Below are positions 1-8,936 of a stretch of DNA of 64,000 bases, piece by piece. Source of the stretch: Shimia sp022448905 (GTDB lineage Bacteria; Pseudomonadota; Alphaproteobacteria; Rhodobacterales; Rhodobacteraceae); the NCBI RefSeq assembly GCF_047126315.1, contig NZ_CP138953.1, forward strand, positions 2,356,001 to 2,420,000, read 5' to 3'. Position numbers and translations under genes: made by a program. Every line of letters starts with the position of its first letter. Positions within the stretch are counted from its first letter, which is position 1. The notes under the pieces were generated by a model. The model had not been told where the DNA came from and did no database searches. It saw only the letters and a program-made list of their open reading frames with translations.

Positions 1-184
1 CTTCAACGCTTACTTCCTCTTCAAAGTGCTTCTTATTTGCTTTGCCGGCATGGTCTTCTTGCAGTCCATTGCGTTCTTCTATCGCTCGTATCTCGAGTTC
101 AAAGAAGGCGCCGGCAGCGCTGGCAAATACCTCGACCGCGATACGCTGGGCGAGGGTGAAGAAGCCTATGAAGGCACACACTGA
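1..184 (+). CDS. TRAP transporter small permease (DctQ), 3' end only
   Basis: Only the last 60 codons lie in the window; the frame runs from base 2 to the TGA at 182-184. One hydrophobic span is followed by a charged cytoplasmic tail ending in EAYEGTH, which fits the C-terminus of a DctQ small permease. The identification rests mainly on position: 17 bases downstream begins a DctM large permease, and the two are normally co-transcribed. DctQ is the four-helix membrane partner that docks with DctM in sodium-driven uptake of organic acids. The substrate-binding protein gene would lie upstream, outside the window, so the substrate is unknown. Confidence 0.75.
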   Translation, partial: FNAYFLFKVLLICFAGMVFLQSIAFFYRSYLEFKEGAGSAGKYLDRDTLGEGEEAYEGTH

Positions 185-201
185 TCTAAGGGGCAGAACT
201 A

Positions 202-2556
202 ATGCTATTTGGACTTGATGGGGTCGAGATCGGCCTGATTATCGTCTTCCTCTGCCTCTTTGGGGGCATTCTCTCCGGCTTCCCTGTGGCGTTTGCCATC
301 GGTGGCGCAGGGGTTATCTCCTTCGGGATCATTGCGGCGCTGGACAGTGCCGGGATCCTGATTCACCAAGCGATTGACACCAGCTCAACCATGTACGCCG
401 ACTTGATCGCGCAAGGGGTGAAGGCGGACGCAATCTCGATCTTCCGATACCCGGATTTGCCGCGTGTGGCAGAATCCGTGTTCCCGGGCGGCTGGGAACA
501 GGCGATGAACCGCAACATCAGCTTTGTGGTCAACCGGATGAACGAGCGTGTGCTTGCCGGTCAGTCCATCGAAACGCTGTTGGCGGTTGTGATGTTTGTT
601 TTGATGGGAATCACGCTGGAACGCTCCAAGATCGCAAACGACCTTCTGACCACCATGGCGCGCGTCTTTGGCCCGCTGCCAGGCGGTCTGGCGGTGTCGG
701 TTGTGGTTGTGGGTGCTTTCCTCGCGGCCTCCACCGGTATCGTGGGCGCAACGGTTGTGACCATGGGCTTGCTGTCGCTGCCAACTATGCTGAAGCACGG
801 GTACAACCCGAAGCTGGCAACCGGTGTGATTGCGGCGTCTGGTACGCTGGGCCAGATTATTCCGCCATCTATCGTGATCGTTCTTCTCGGCACGCTGGCG
901 GGCGACCTTTACTCTGCGGCACAAGAAAACCGTGCGCAGGTGGCAGGCTGTTCTGATGCGCTGACCTTCTTGGGTGAGCCAGCAGTTGTGTCTGTTGGGA
1001 CATTGTTCCAGGCGGCGCTGATCCCCGGCATCATGCTGGCGGTGCTCTATGGTCTCTATGCCTTTGGCTACGCGCTGTTTAACCCCAAAGAAGCCCCAGC
1101 GGTGGAAATGGGAGACAGCGGCGGTGAAGCCATCACCCGTGGTGAGAGTCTGACTTGGTTCCTCGCGGTTCCTGCGGGTCTGATTGCTGGTGTTATCCTT
1201 TTGGGACAGGTCAATGTGATTGGCTCTCAGGACGTGACCGTGGACAGCTTCTCGGATGCGGGTCAAACCGCCAGCCTGCGCACCAACGTTGGCGAAGAGT
1301 GTAAAGCGTCGATGATTGAGCTGCATGGTCAGTTGGCCTGGGATCAGGCTGTGGCTGAACAGACAGCGATTGACGAAGCGGGCGGGGTGGCCGAAGCGCG
1401 GGCTTTGACTGACGAAGAGCGCTCTGCTCTGCGTGTTGAGAAGATTGCGGCTGCGGCGCCAATCGGTTCTGGCCTGGCCATCGGCTACCTGTTGCTGGCT
1501 CTGATCCTGACCACGGCACGTGGTGTGGCACCAAGCGCGGACACCCGTCCGCTGCTGATTGGTGGTGCTGGTATCGTTCTGGCTCTGGCCGTGGATGCAC
1601 TGGTGATCTCGCCGGTGACAACGCCGGGTTGGACGCTGATCTACATGGCTATCCCTCTGGCAATGACGCTCTACGGTGTGCGCTATGGCGCGGGTCTGCT
1701 GGGCAAAAACGAACTGCTGCGTGTGGTCTTCCCACCGCTGGTTCTGATCATTGCTGTGCTGGGTTCGATCCTCGGTGGTATCACCAACCCGACACCGGCG
1801 GCTGCGCTGGGTGCCGGTGGGGCGATCATGCTGGCGGCTTACCGGCGTCTGCACGATGAGGGCCGTTCCGGCGGGATCATCATCTGGTCGACCTTTGCGG
1901 TGATCATCATGATCCTTGTAGGCGTGAACTTTGACCTGCGTATCAACCAGGAAGTTGTCTCCACTGAGAACGTGATTGCGTTCTTCGTGGCCAAAGGCAC
2001 CTATCTGTTTGCGATGTTTGGTCTGCTTTACGGCTGCTTCGTGCTGTTCCGTGGCAAGGTGCTCTCGCCGATCGTGCGGGAAACCGCGAAGGTGACCTCG
2101 ATGGTCTTCACCATCCTGATCGGTTCGCAGCTCCTGAACCTGGTGGTGATCAGCTTTGGTGGCGAGCATTACATTCAGCAATTCCTGAAGTCGTTTGACA
2201 ACGAGTTCAAGGTTTTCCTGATCGTGATGCTGGTGCTGTTTGTGATGGGCTTTGTGCTCGACTTCCTCGAGATCATTTACATCGTGATCCCGATTGTCGG
2301 CCCGGTCATCTACGGCGGTACCTTTGATCCAAAATGGGTCACCATCATGATCGCGGTGAACCTGCAGACCTCGTTCCTGACGCCTCCCTTTGGTTTTGCG
2401 CTTTTCTACTTGCGAGGGGTGGCGCCAAAAGAGGTCACGACCGGGCATATTTATAAGGGCATCATTCCCTTTGTGCTCATCCAGGTCGTGGGGCTTGCGA
2501 TCCTATGGTACGTGCCATCGATCGTGACGATCCTGCCGGATCTGATCGGGAACTGA
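202..2556 (+). CDS. TRAP transporter large permease (DctM), long variant
   Basis: A 784-residue multi-helix membrane protein; ordinary DctM proteins have about 430 residues. Typical DctM segments are seen in the GASTGIVGATVVTMG and GTLGQIIPPSIVIVLLG stretches and in the C-terminal LQTSFLTPPFGFALFY stretch. The extra length comes from hydrophilic inserts at about residues 55-110, 245-270 and 350-415, plus added helices. Two cysteines in predicted extra-membrane inserts (VAGCSD and GEECKA) could form a disulfide. Long DctM variants of this kind are known in Roseobacter genomes. It forms the ion-coupled transport channel with the DctQ upstream. The substrate cannot be told from the permease. A strong terminator follows. 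Confidence 0.9.
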   Translation: MLFGLDGVEIGLIIVFLCLFGGILSGFPVAFAIGGAGVISFGIIAALDSAGILIHQAIDTSSTMYADLIAQGVKADAISIFRYPDLPRVAESVFPGGWEQAMNRNISFVVNRMNERVLAGQSIETLLAVVMFVLMGITLERSKIANDLLTTMARVFGPLPGGLAVSVVVVGAFLAASTGIVGATVVTMGLLSLPTMLKHGYNPKLATGVIAASGTLGQIIPPSIVIVLLGTLAGDLYSAAQENRAQVAGCSDALTFLGEPAVVSVGTLFQAALIPGIMLAVLYGLYAFGYALFNPKEAPAVEMGDSGGEAITRGESLTWFLAVPAGLIAGVILLGQVNVIGSQDVTVDSFSDAGQTASLRTNVGEECKASMIELHGQLAWDQAVAEQTAIDEAGGVAEARALTDEERSALRVEKIAAAAPIGSGLAIGYLLLALILTTARGVAPSADTRPLLIGGAGIVLALAVDALVISPVTTPGWTLIYMAIPLAMTLYGVRYGAGLLGKNELLRVVFPPLVLIIAVLGSILGGITNPTPAAALGAGGAIMLAAYRRLHDEGRSGGIIIWSTFAVIIMILVGVNFDLRINQEVVSTENVIAFFVAKGTYLFAMFGLLYGCFVLFRGKVLSPIVRETAKVTSMVFTILIGSQLLNLVVISFGGEHYIQQFLKSFDNEFKVFLIVMLVLFVMGFVLDFLEIIYIVIPIVGPVIYGGTFDPKWVTIMIAVNLQTSFLTPPFGFALFYLRGVAPKEVTTGHIYKGIIPFVLIQVVGLAILWYVPSIVTILPDLIGN

Positions 2557-2581
2557 TCTGAGACGTAAAAGACCAAAAAGA

Positions 2582-2607
2582 AACGGGGGCCATTTGGCCC
2601 CCGTTTT
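2582..2607 (+). terminator. Rho-independent terminator of the TRAP operon
   Basis: Ten-base-pair GC-rich stem (AACGGGGGCC / GGCCCCCGTT) with an ATTT loop, followed by a short T tract, 26 bases after the dctM stop. Confidence 0.85.
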
Positions 2608-2765
2608 GCGTTTTGGGATGTATGTCGAATTCGGTTGCGGCGTGGCGTTTATGGTTTGTTCAGCAGACAAAGCTGCGCGCCTTAAGGTATCTGATTGCGG
2701 TCAGGGCTCTCCTTAAAATTGTCTTAATCTGCGTGCAAACAGGACTTTCCAGAAGGAGAGTTGGT

Positions 2766-3632
2766 TTGCGTAAGACATATTTTGTTCTGATGTTTTTGTT
2801 GGGAATTGTGGCTGTTGCAGCGGCCATCCCCGGGATGCCGTTGATGATTGCCTTGTATACGTTGTTCATCGGTTACCCAGTTATGATTGTGTGCATCAAC
2901 GGATTCTTCTACGGGCTCTTTTTCGCGCCCGGTATTTTGCGAGAAACTCGTAGTGCATGGCTGATTTCGGCCACGTTGGCGGTTGTGTTTGCGATGGGGC
3001 CATTTGCAGTTTCAAAGATCTGGGTCAGTGGCTTACAGCCAGCAGACGTTGCACCCGACATGCCACTTGCAGAACAGGTCAAGGTGCTCGATGTCGTTTT
3101 GCCCCAAAAGAAAGTCGATAGGTTGGGCACGTTTGGCTACATTGGCAACTCTTGTGGCCAGTTGTGTGTGCATGTTCTGGAAACCGGGCAGGTTGCCGCC
3201 GTCCGCGTGATTTGGGCCGGCAGTGACTACGACATTGCCAAGGTGCATTTGTGGTCCCATGAAGAGAATGCGGTCATCGTCGGACAAGCTAAGGCGGGTG
3301 ACGTGACTTTGGACTTGTCGGATTGGGCGTCGCGGTCTTTTTACGAAAGCAACCGGGATCGTAGTTGGTCGATCAAATATGACTTGGAGAAGACGTGGGC
3401 TGTTGCAGCACCTGCCTATGAACGAGATGAGGCGCAAGCGCTGTACTTGCACACAGCTGTCAATTATCGCGGCTTTTTTCCAATTACCGTTTTGCTTCCT
3501 GATATCCGGGGGCTCGGCAGTACGGTTCCAAGCGCGGGGTATCGGATGTTTCGCGTCGAAAGTCAGTGGTCCAATGCGATCTCGATTTCGCAGGTCTTTG
3601 CAGATCTTGGGTTTAGCATTCCGTACCGTTGA
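2766..3632 (+). CDS. Membrane protein of unknown function
   Basis: I do not recognise a family. The TTG at 2766 is preferred as start because AGAAGGAGAG lies seven bases upstream and the product (288 residues) then begins directly with a hydrophobic helix. The frame is open back to an ATG at 2613, but that puts the start inside or next to the upstream terminator. The N-terminal third has about three membrane spans; the rest is a soluble domain of mixed composition with cysteines in the GNSCGQLCVHV stretch that may pair in the periplasm. The region is less GC-rich and uses more A/T-ending codons than its neighbours, hinting at transfer. Function unknown. Confidence 0.6.
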   Translation: MRKTYFVLMFLLGIVAVAAAIPGMPLMIALYTLFIGYPVMIVCINGFFYGLFFAPGILRETRSAWLISATLAVVFAMGPFAVSKIWVSGLQPADVAPDMPLAEQVKVLDVVLPQKKVDRLGTFGYIGNSCGQLCVHVLETGQVAAVRVIWAGSDYDIAKVHLWSHEENAVIVGQAKAGDVTLDLSDWASRSFYESNRDRSWSIKYDLEKTWAVAAPAYERDEAQALYLHTAVNYRGFFPITVLLPDIRGLGSTVPSAGYRMFRVESQWSNAISISQVFADLGFSIPYR

Positions 3633-3706
3633 TCGCTTGTCTCAAGAGATCCATTCCAGTGAGGGACTGTTTAACGTCGCTTCGGGGGCTCGGGCGTGAT
3701 GTAGAT

Positions 3707-3729
3707 AGCGGGCGTCCGGTGCGCCCGCT
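3707..3729. repeat. GC-rich hairpin between convergent genes
   Basis: Perfect eight-base-pair inverted repeat AGCGGGCG / CGCCCGCT with a seven-base loop, between the 3' ends of the + strand unknown gene and the - strand RDD gene. There is no clear T tract, so it may be a weak or Rho-assisted terminator. Confidence 0.4.
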
Positions 3730-3761
3730 CCAGGGTAATCACTATTTGGGTTTTAGCCGTT

Positions 3762-4211
3762 CTAGTACCGCGCGGCGCGGTTGATGGCGACGGAGCCCAT
3801 GACGTGGTCGGTGAGGCCTTGTTTGCGGTCCGTGGTGATCATCAGCACAATCGAGATGATTTGCAGAATTGGGAACATTACGGACACCGTGAAGCCCAAG
3901 GTGTGCAGGAAGGCGGACCCGAGATCAAAACGGCTGCCGTCGGATTGACGCAGTTCGATGGACATCAGGCGCATGCCCCAGGTGGCGGAGCCGGTGGCTA
4001 TGGTGACCACGCGGTAGGCAAAGCCAAACACAAACAACAGCGCACCAAAGAAGAAGAGGCCGGTGAAGGCGGTGAACGGCAGCACCAGCACACAGAGCAC
4101 AAAGATCAGGCCGGTGTCGATCAGCCACGCCAGCAGGCGCTTGAAAGTCACGTCTTCGTAAAACTCGGACTGGGTGTCCGGATCGGGTAGGGCAAAGCTG
4201 CGGTGGCTCAT
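3762..4211 (-). CDS. RDD family membrane protein
   Basis: 149 residues with the RDD-family layout (PF06271): a first helix in the FKRLLAWLIDTGLIFVLCV region with the conserved Arg and Asp, a second helix, the TWGMRLMSIEL motif between helices 2 and 3, and a last helix before a short charged tail. RDD proteins are small inner-membrane proteins; some act in sodium/proton antiport, most have no known role. It lies downstream of a DUF2852 gene on the same strand but is separated from it by a terminator, so it probably has its own promoter in 4212-4250. Confidence 0.85.
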   Translation of the reverse strand: MSHRSFALPDPDTQSEFYEDVTFKRLLAWLIDTGLIFVLCVLVLPFTAFTGLFFFGALLFVFGFAYRVVTIATGSATWGMRLMSIELRQSDGSRFDLGSAFLHTLGFTVSVMFPILQIISIVLMITTDRKQGLTDHVMGSVAINRAARY

Positions 4212-4243
4212 GTCTCTCTCGTTTTGGTGGGGGCCGGTATTGT

Positions 4244-4278
4244 ATAGAAAACGGCGCGGAAGATGTCTCCCGCGCCGT
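4244..4278 (-). terminator. Terminator of the DUF2852 gene
   Basis: Read on the - strand, a nine-base-pair stem (ACGGCGCGG / CCGCGCCGT, arms 4251-4259 and 4270-4278) is followed by TTTT. It separates the DUF2852 gene from the RDD gene. Confidence 0.75.
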
Positions 4279-4300
4279 GACTGCTCATAAAGGCGCGCGC

Positions 4301-4726
4301 TTAGGCGTCTTCGGTTTCACGGCGCTCGTCGGCCGCTTTGGTGGCGCGTTCGTCCATGAACTGGTCAAACTCTGCCTTGTCTTTGGCGGCGCGCAGACGC
4401 TCCAGGAAGTCCTCAAAGCTCTTCTGCTCGTCTTCCAGACGGCGCAGGGTCTCGTCGCGGTAGCTGTCAAAGGCGCTGTTGCCGGAGGAGGCCATCACAT
4501 GCATGCGGCGAGAACAGCTGCGGTTGCGGGAGGATTTCTTGAACATATCTTTGCTCCAGATCATGTAGAACAGAAGGGCCAGGCCAACAGGCCAGAAGAA
4601 CACGAAGCCAAGAACCATGGCGGCAATCCAGGCACCTTTGCCTTTGCTGTCCAGCCAGGCCTCGCTCTTGCCAAACCAGCTGAGGTGCTGGGTGTCGGCG
4701 GTATGGGCGGTTGCGGCAGGGGTCAT
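4301..4726 (-). CDS. DUF2852 domain protein
   Basis: 141 residues. An alanine-rich N-terminus leads into one strong hydrophobic helix (about residues 32-55) followed by IWSKDMFKKS, then a charged, probably coiled-coil C-terminal half rich in RLEDEQKSFEDFLERL-type heptads. This layout matches DUF2852, an alphaproteobacterial family of unknown function. GGAG six bases before the ATG supports the start. The product should be an inner-membrane protein with a cytoplasmic helical tail. Confidence 0.8.
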   Translation of the reverse strand: MTPAATAHTADTQHLSWFGKSEAWLDSKGKGAWIAAMVLGFVFFWPVGLALLFYMIWSKDMFKKSSRNRSCSRRMHVMASSGNSAFDSYRDETLRRLEDEQKSFEDFLERLRAAKDKAEFDQFMDERATKAADERRETEDA

Positions 4727-4899
4727 AACTGTCTCCGAGTTGTGTCTGTTGTGTCTCTGTGAGGCGGTATGTAAATCGCTTTCACATTACCTAGATTGGG
4801 AGTGTGGCTGCGCATTGCAAGGGAAAATGTGAAAGGTTTTTACATTTGATGGTTATGTGTCTGTATTGGTTGAATAAATTGGTCGAGAAAAATTTTGCT

Positions 4900-5367
4900 T
4901 TAGGTGCTAAAAGTGCAGGTCTTGGCCCCGGAAATCTGCTCTAAATCCTCTGGAGAGAGGCAAAATACGTGGTTTGGCGTGCCAGCCGCGGCCCAGATTT
5001 GTGCAAACTCAGTCAGGCGCGTGTCCATAAAGGCTTGAATTGGGGAGAGGTGGCCCACCGGGCTGACCCCGCCAATGGCAAAGCCGGTTTGTGTGCGCAC
5101 CACGGTGGCATCTGCGCGGGTCAAAGGTGCGCCAAGGAGCGCTTCGGCGGCGTGAGGGTCAACTTGGCGGCCGCCGGCGGTCAGGAACAGGACGACCTCT
5201 CCGGTGTCGGCGTTTTGAAACACAATGGACTTTGCGATTTGATCGACGTCGCAGCCCACGGCGTCGGCTGCCATTTGCGCGGTGCGGGCGCCGTCGGTTT
5301 CGCGGATGTCGATCTCTTTGCCTGCGGCTTCTAAGGCGGCGCGCACGCGTTTCAGGCTTTTGCTCAT
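4900..5367 (-). CDS. YbaK/EbsC-type aminoacyl-tRNA deacylase
   Basis: 155 residues from the ATG at 5365-5367; the frame is open further upstream, but similarity to the family begins at MSKSLKRVRAAL. The YbaK/ProX fold (PF04073) is shown by the conserved lysine in QIAKSIVF, the GGRQVD segment, and the GFAIGGVSPVGH loop near the C-terminus. Such free-standing editing domains hydrolyse mischarged tRNAs, for example Cys-tRNA(Pro), in the cytoplasm. The exact substrate cannot be inferred. The divergent neighbour at 5425 starts 57 bases away, so the two promoters share this gap. Confidence 0.8.
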   Translation of the reverse strand: MSKSLKRVRAALEAAGKEIDIRETDGARTAQMAADAVGCDVDQIAKSIVFQNADTGEVVLFLTAGGRQVDPHAAEALLGAPLTRADATVVRTQTGFAIGGVSPVGHLSPIQAFMDTRLTEFAQIWAAAGTPNHVFCLSPEDLEQISGAKTCTFST

Positions 5368-5424
5368 AGTTGGTCTCCTCGTCCTCGGGTTGATTTCTGC
5401 CATGGCGCGCCGCAGGGTGCCAGC

Positions 5425-5811
5425 ATGGAAAAACAGACTGATTTGAAAGAGACCTTGTTGGCGCTGGAAACCCAAGTGTGGGATGCGCTGGTGACAGGCG
5501 ATGGGGACGCGGATGGGGCGTTGCTGAGTGAAGATTTTATCGGGGTGTATCCCGATGGCTTTGCCGGAAAGGACGCCCACACAGGGCAGTTGGACGGCGG
5601 CGCAACGGTGGCGAAATACCGGCTGAGCGAGGTGCAGGTTCGGGCCACGGAGGCGGACAGCGGGTTGCTGATCTATCGCGCAGATTATCTGCGGGTTGGC
5701 AAGTCTGACTGGGAGGTCATGTTGGTGAGCTCCCTGTGGGAGAGGCGCATTGGGAACTGGGTCAACAGCTTCAGTCAGGACACGCCGTTGACCGGGGACG
5801 GGGTGCCTTAA
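5425..5811 (+). CDS. NTF2-like protein (DUF4440/SnoaL fold)
   Basis: 128 residues. The pattern LLALETQVWDALVTGDGDADGALLSEDFIGVYPDG, an amphipathic helix, then a buried Asp and a strand with the first loop of an NTF2-like cone, is typical of DUF4440 proteins, and the ending SSLWERR.GNWVNSFSQDTP fits the last strand pair. These small domains bind or isomerise small molecules, but the family is too broad to name a ligand. It ends 60 bases before glnE and may be read through into it. Confidence 0.7.
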   Translation: MEKQTDLKETLLALETQVWDALVTGDGDADGALLSEDFIGVYPDGFAGKDAHTGQLDGGATVAKYRLSEVQVRATEADSGLLIYRADYLRVGKSDWEVMLVSSLWERRIGNWVNSFSQDTPLTGDGVP

Positions 5812-5871
5812 GCCGCCCCTGCGGCAGCACCGCCAATTGACCTTCGCGCATGGCGGTTTCAAAGTCGCGCC

Positions 5872-8658
5872 ATGTTGTTTGAATCACAAATCACCCGCCT
5901 GCCACGCCCGTTTGACACTGATCTTGGTGCGGAGGCGCGGGCGGCGGTGCCGGCGTTGTCTGGCGATCTGGCCAAGTTGATTGAAGGCACGGCGGGATCA
6001 AGTCCCTACCTGAAAAGCCTGATCCACAAGGAAGCGGCCTGGTTGCCGGAGGCGTTGCAGGATGCGGATGTGGCTTTGGCGGCGGTGTTTGCGGGGTTGC
6101 AGGCCGGTGCACCGGATCAGCGGCCAACCGCTTTAAGGGCTGCGAAACGCAAGGTGGCTTTGCTGACGGCATTGGCCGATTTGGCTGGGGCGTGGTCGCT
6201 GGAAAAGGTGACGGGCACGCTAACGGATTTTGCCGATCTGGCGAGCCAGTTGGCGCTCGAGGCCACGATTGGTGCGGAAATTCGGCGCAAGAAACTGCCC
6301 GGCGCTACCGAGGATGACATTCCGACAGCGGGCGGCATGGTGTCGATTGCCATGGGCAAGATGGGTGCGCATGAGCTGAATTACAGTTCTGACATTGATC
6401 TGATCTGTCTGTTTGATGAAAGCCGGTTTGATCCGGAGGATTATCATGACGCGCGGGCGAGTTTCATTCGGGCAACGCGCAAGATGGCGGCAATGCTCAA
6501 TGACATCACCGGCGATGGCTATGTGTTCCGCACCGATCTGCGTCTGCGACCTGATCCGGCGGTGACACCGGTGTGCCTCGCGATGGAGGCGGCGGAGCGC
6601 TATTATGAGAGCCTGGGGCGGACTTGGGAGCGGGCGGCCTATATCAAGGCGCGGCCTTCGGCAGGCGATCTGGCAGCGGGGCAGAAGTTTCTTGATACGC
6701 TGACGCCTTTTGTTTGGCGCAAGCATCTGGATTTTGCCGCCATTCAGGACGCGCATGACATGCGACTGCGCATTCGTGAGCACAAAGGGCTGGGCGGTGA
6801 GATCACGCTGGACGGTCACAATATGAAGCTGGGGCGCGGTGGCATTCGGGAGATCGAGTTTTTTACCCAGACACGGCAGCTGATCGCAGGTGGGCGCGAT
6901 CCGTATCTGCGAGACCGCCATACGGTTCCGGGGTTGCGCAAGCTGGCCTCCAAGGGCTGGGTGCCGGAGGATGTGGCCGAAGCGCTGTCCGATCACTACC
7001 GCTTTCATCGCGAGGTGGAGCACCGCGTGCAGATGGTGGCGGACGCGCAGACGCATCTGTTGCCCAAAAGCGAAGAGGGCTGGGGCCGGATTGCGGGCCT
7101 GATGGGGCGCGACGAGGCGGACATTCGCAAAGAGTTGCAGGAGCGGCTGACCGAAGTGCATGAGATGACCGAGGGGTTCTTTGCGCCGGATGCCGCGCCG
7201 GAGGGTGGCGAAGATGTGACCCACGCGTTTGATGAGGACGTCATTGCACGTTGGGAGAGCTATCCGGCCATGCGCAGCGTGCGTGCGGTGGAGATATTCA
7301 ACCGCGTGCGGCCAGAGATTTTGCGGCGTCTGGCGCAGGCGCCAAAGCCGGATGAGGCGCTTTTGGCGTTGGACGGCTTTTTGCGTGGACTGCCCGCTGG
7401 CGTGCAGCTGTTCTCGCTGTTTGAGGCCAATCCGCAGTTGATTGATCTTTTGGTGGATATTGTGGGCACTGCGCCCGCGCTGGCACAGCATTTGTCGCGC
7501 AACTCCGGTGTGTTTGACGCGGTGATTGGCGGCAGCTTCTTTACCGAGTGGCCAGGCGTGCGCGAGTTGACCGAAGAGCTGCAGGAGCGGCTGGCGCGGG
7601 ATGAGGACTATGAGGCGCAGCTGGATGGCTCGCGGCGGTGGGCCAAGGAATGGCAGTTCCGCATTGGGGTACATCATCTGCGCGGCTTGATCGGCGCGGA
7701 GGAGGCTGGGCGACAGTATGCGGATTTGGCCGAGGCGGTTTTGGCAGGGCTCTGGCAGCCTGTGGCGGATCATTTTGCCTCCAAACACGGGCCTATGCCG
7801 GGGCGGGGCGCGATTGTGCTTGGCATGGGGTCTTTGGGGGCGCAGCGGCTTAATGCAACGTCTGACCTGGATCTGATCGTGATTTATGACGCGGATGGCG
7901 TGGAAGCCTCTGACGGGCGGCGGCCTTTGGCGGCGCGGCCCTATTATGCGCGGTTCACACAGGCCTTGGTGACGGCGCTGAGCGCGCCCATGTCGCAAGG
8001 GCGGCTCTACGAGGTCGACATGCGCTTGCGTCCGTCTGGCACGCAGGGGCCGGTGGCGACGTCTTTGGCATCGTTCAAGAACTACCAGATGAATGAAGCC
8101 TGGACCTGGGAGCATCTGGCGCTGACGCGGGCGCGGCCTGTGACCGGCGCGCCGGAGTTGATGGCGGAAGTCGAAGGCTTCCGGCAGGAGGTTTTGGCAG
8201 CCGAAAAAGACAAGGCAGCGATTGGCAAAGACGTGCAAGAAATGCGGGCGCGGATTGCGGCGGCCAAAGCGCCGGACGGGCCATGGGATGCCAAGATTGG
8301 CGCAGGTCGGTTGCAGGATATCGAGTTGTTGAGCCAGACCGGGGCGCTTTTGGCCGGATCGTCTCGACGGGCGGTGACGCAGGGCTTGCAAGCGGGTGTC
8401 GCAATTGGCTGGCTTTCTGCCTCAGACGCGTCAGACCTTGCCAGCACCTATCGGCTTTGCTGGCAGGTGCAGTTGGCGTCGAAGTTACTTTCGGGCAGCA
8501 CCATTGCACCCAATACAATTGGCGCTGGTGGTCGGGCGTTTTTGTTGCGTGAAACCGGTGCGGACGATATCGAGGCTGTGTTGCGCAAGTTGACGGATGC
8601 GACTGAGACGGCGGCGACGACAGTCACAGCGGCCTTGGCGGCCACAGGGGAGGCATGA
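5872..8658 (+). CDS. glnE: Bifunctional glutamine synthetase adenylyltransferase/deadenylylase
   Basis: 928 residues, the usual GlnE length. Two nucleotidyltransferase domains are visible, each with its metal-binding signature: NYSSDIDLICLFDE in the N-terminal (deadenylylating) half and NATSDLDLIVIYD in the C-terminal (adenylylating) half, joined by the GRGGIREIEFFTQ region and a helical linker. GlnE attaches AMP to, or removes it from, a tyrosine of glutamine synthetase under control of the PII protein, so it tunes nitrogen assimilation. It is translationally coupled to the next gene, which starts two bases after its stop. Confidence 0.95.
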   Translation: MLFESQITRLPRPFDTDLGAEARAAVPALSGDLAKLIEGTAGSSPYLKSLIHKEAAWLPEALQDADVALAAVFAGLQAGAPDQRPTALRAAKRKVALLTALADLAGAWSLEKVTGTLTDFADLASQLALEATIGAEIRRKKLPGATEDDIPTAGGMVSIAMGKMGAHELNYSSDIDLICLFDESRFDPEDYHDARASFIRATRKMAAMLNDITGDGYVFRTDLRLRPDPAVTPVCLAMEAAERYYESLGRTWERAAYIKARPSAGDLAAGQKFLDTLTPFVWRKHLDFAAIQDAHDMRLRIREHKGLGGEITLDGHNMKLGRGGIREIEFFTQTRQLIAGGRDPYLRDRHTVPGLRKLASKGWVPEDVAEALSDHYRFHREVEHRVQMVADAQTHLLPKSEEGWGRIAGLMGRDEADIRKELQERLTEVHEMTEGFFAPDAAPEGGEDVTHAFDEDVIARWESYPAMRSVRAVEIFNRVRPEILRRLAQAPKPDEALLALDGFLRGLPAGVQLFSLFEANPQLIDLLVDIVGTAPALAQHLSRNSGVFDAVIGGSFFTEWPGVRELTEELQERLARDEDYEAQLDGSRRWAKEWQFRIGVHHLRGLIGAEEAGRQYADLAEAVLAGLWQPVADHFASKHGPMPGRGAIVLGMGSLGAQRLNATSDLDLIVIYDADGVEASDGRRPLAARPYYARFTQALVTALSAPMSQGRLYEVDMRLRPSGTQGPVATSLASFKNYQMNEAWTWEHLALTRARPVTGAPELMAEVEGFRQEVLAAEKDKAAIGKDVQEMRARIAAAKAPDGPWDAKIGAGRLQDIELLSQTGALLAGSSRRAVTQGLQAGVAIGWLSASDASDLASTYRLCWQVQLASKLLSGSTIAPNTIGAGGRAFLLRETGADDIEAVLRKLTDATETAATTVTAALAATGEA

Positions 8659-8659
8659 C

Positions 8660-8929
8660 ATGGACATTTCGCATTGCGACCCCAAGGGGCTGATCCACGA
8701 GAGTTACCGGATGGAGGGTATTGAGCCCTCGGAGTGCCGGACGATCTTTTTGGATTGGGCTCTGTCGCTTCCGGACGGTGTGGACACCCGCGATGCGATT
8801 GAGATGTTGATTGTACATCTGGGCAGCAAGCATCCGGGCCATCCGATGACACAAGTTCTGGAAGAGGGCAGCGTGGAGATGCGCACGCCCAAACGCCGTG
8901 GTGGGTGGCGTTCAAGGCCTCGTAACTGA
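8660..8929 (+). CDS. Small conserved protein coupled to glnE
   Basis: 89 residues starting MDISHCDPKGLIHESYRM. The ATG at 8660 overlaps no stop but follows the glnE TGA (8656-8658) by one base, and GGGGAGG lies six bases upstream inside the end of glnE, so the two are almost surely co-translated. The middle (SECRTIFLDWALSLPDG, AIEMLIVHLGSKHPGHPM) looks helical and conserved-like; the C-terminus is arginine-rich. I do not recognise a characterised family. The coupling suggests a role tied to nitrogen control, but that is inference only. Confidence 0.75.
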   Translation: MDISHCDPKGLIHESYRMEGIEPSECRTIFLDWALSLPDGVDTRDAIEMLIVHLGSKHPGHPMTQVLEEGSVEMRTPKRRGGWRSRPRN

Positions 8930-8936
8930 TAGAGCG

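Noticed and set aside
385..2448. Very long - strand open frame opposite the TRAP large permease
   Set aside because: It is rich in His, Arg and Gln with no hydrophobic core, the mirror image of a GC-biased membrane protein gene; the + strand frame has clear DctM motifs.
6220..8391. 723-codon - strand frame inside glnE
   Set aside because: Arg/His/Gln-rich antisense shadow of glnE; no start signal or domain.
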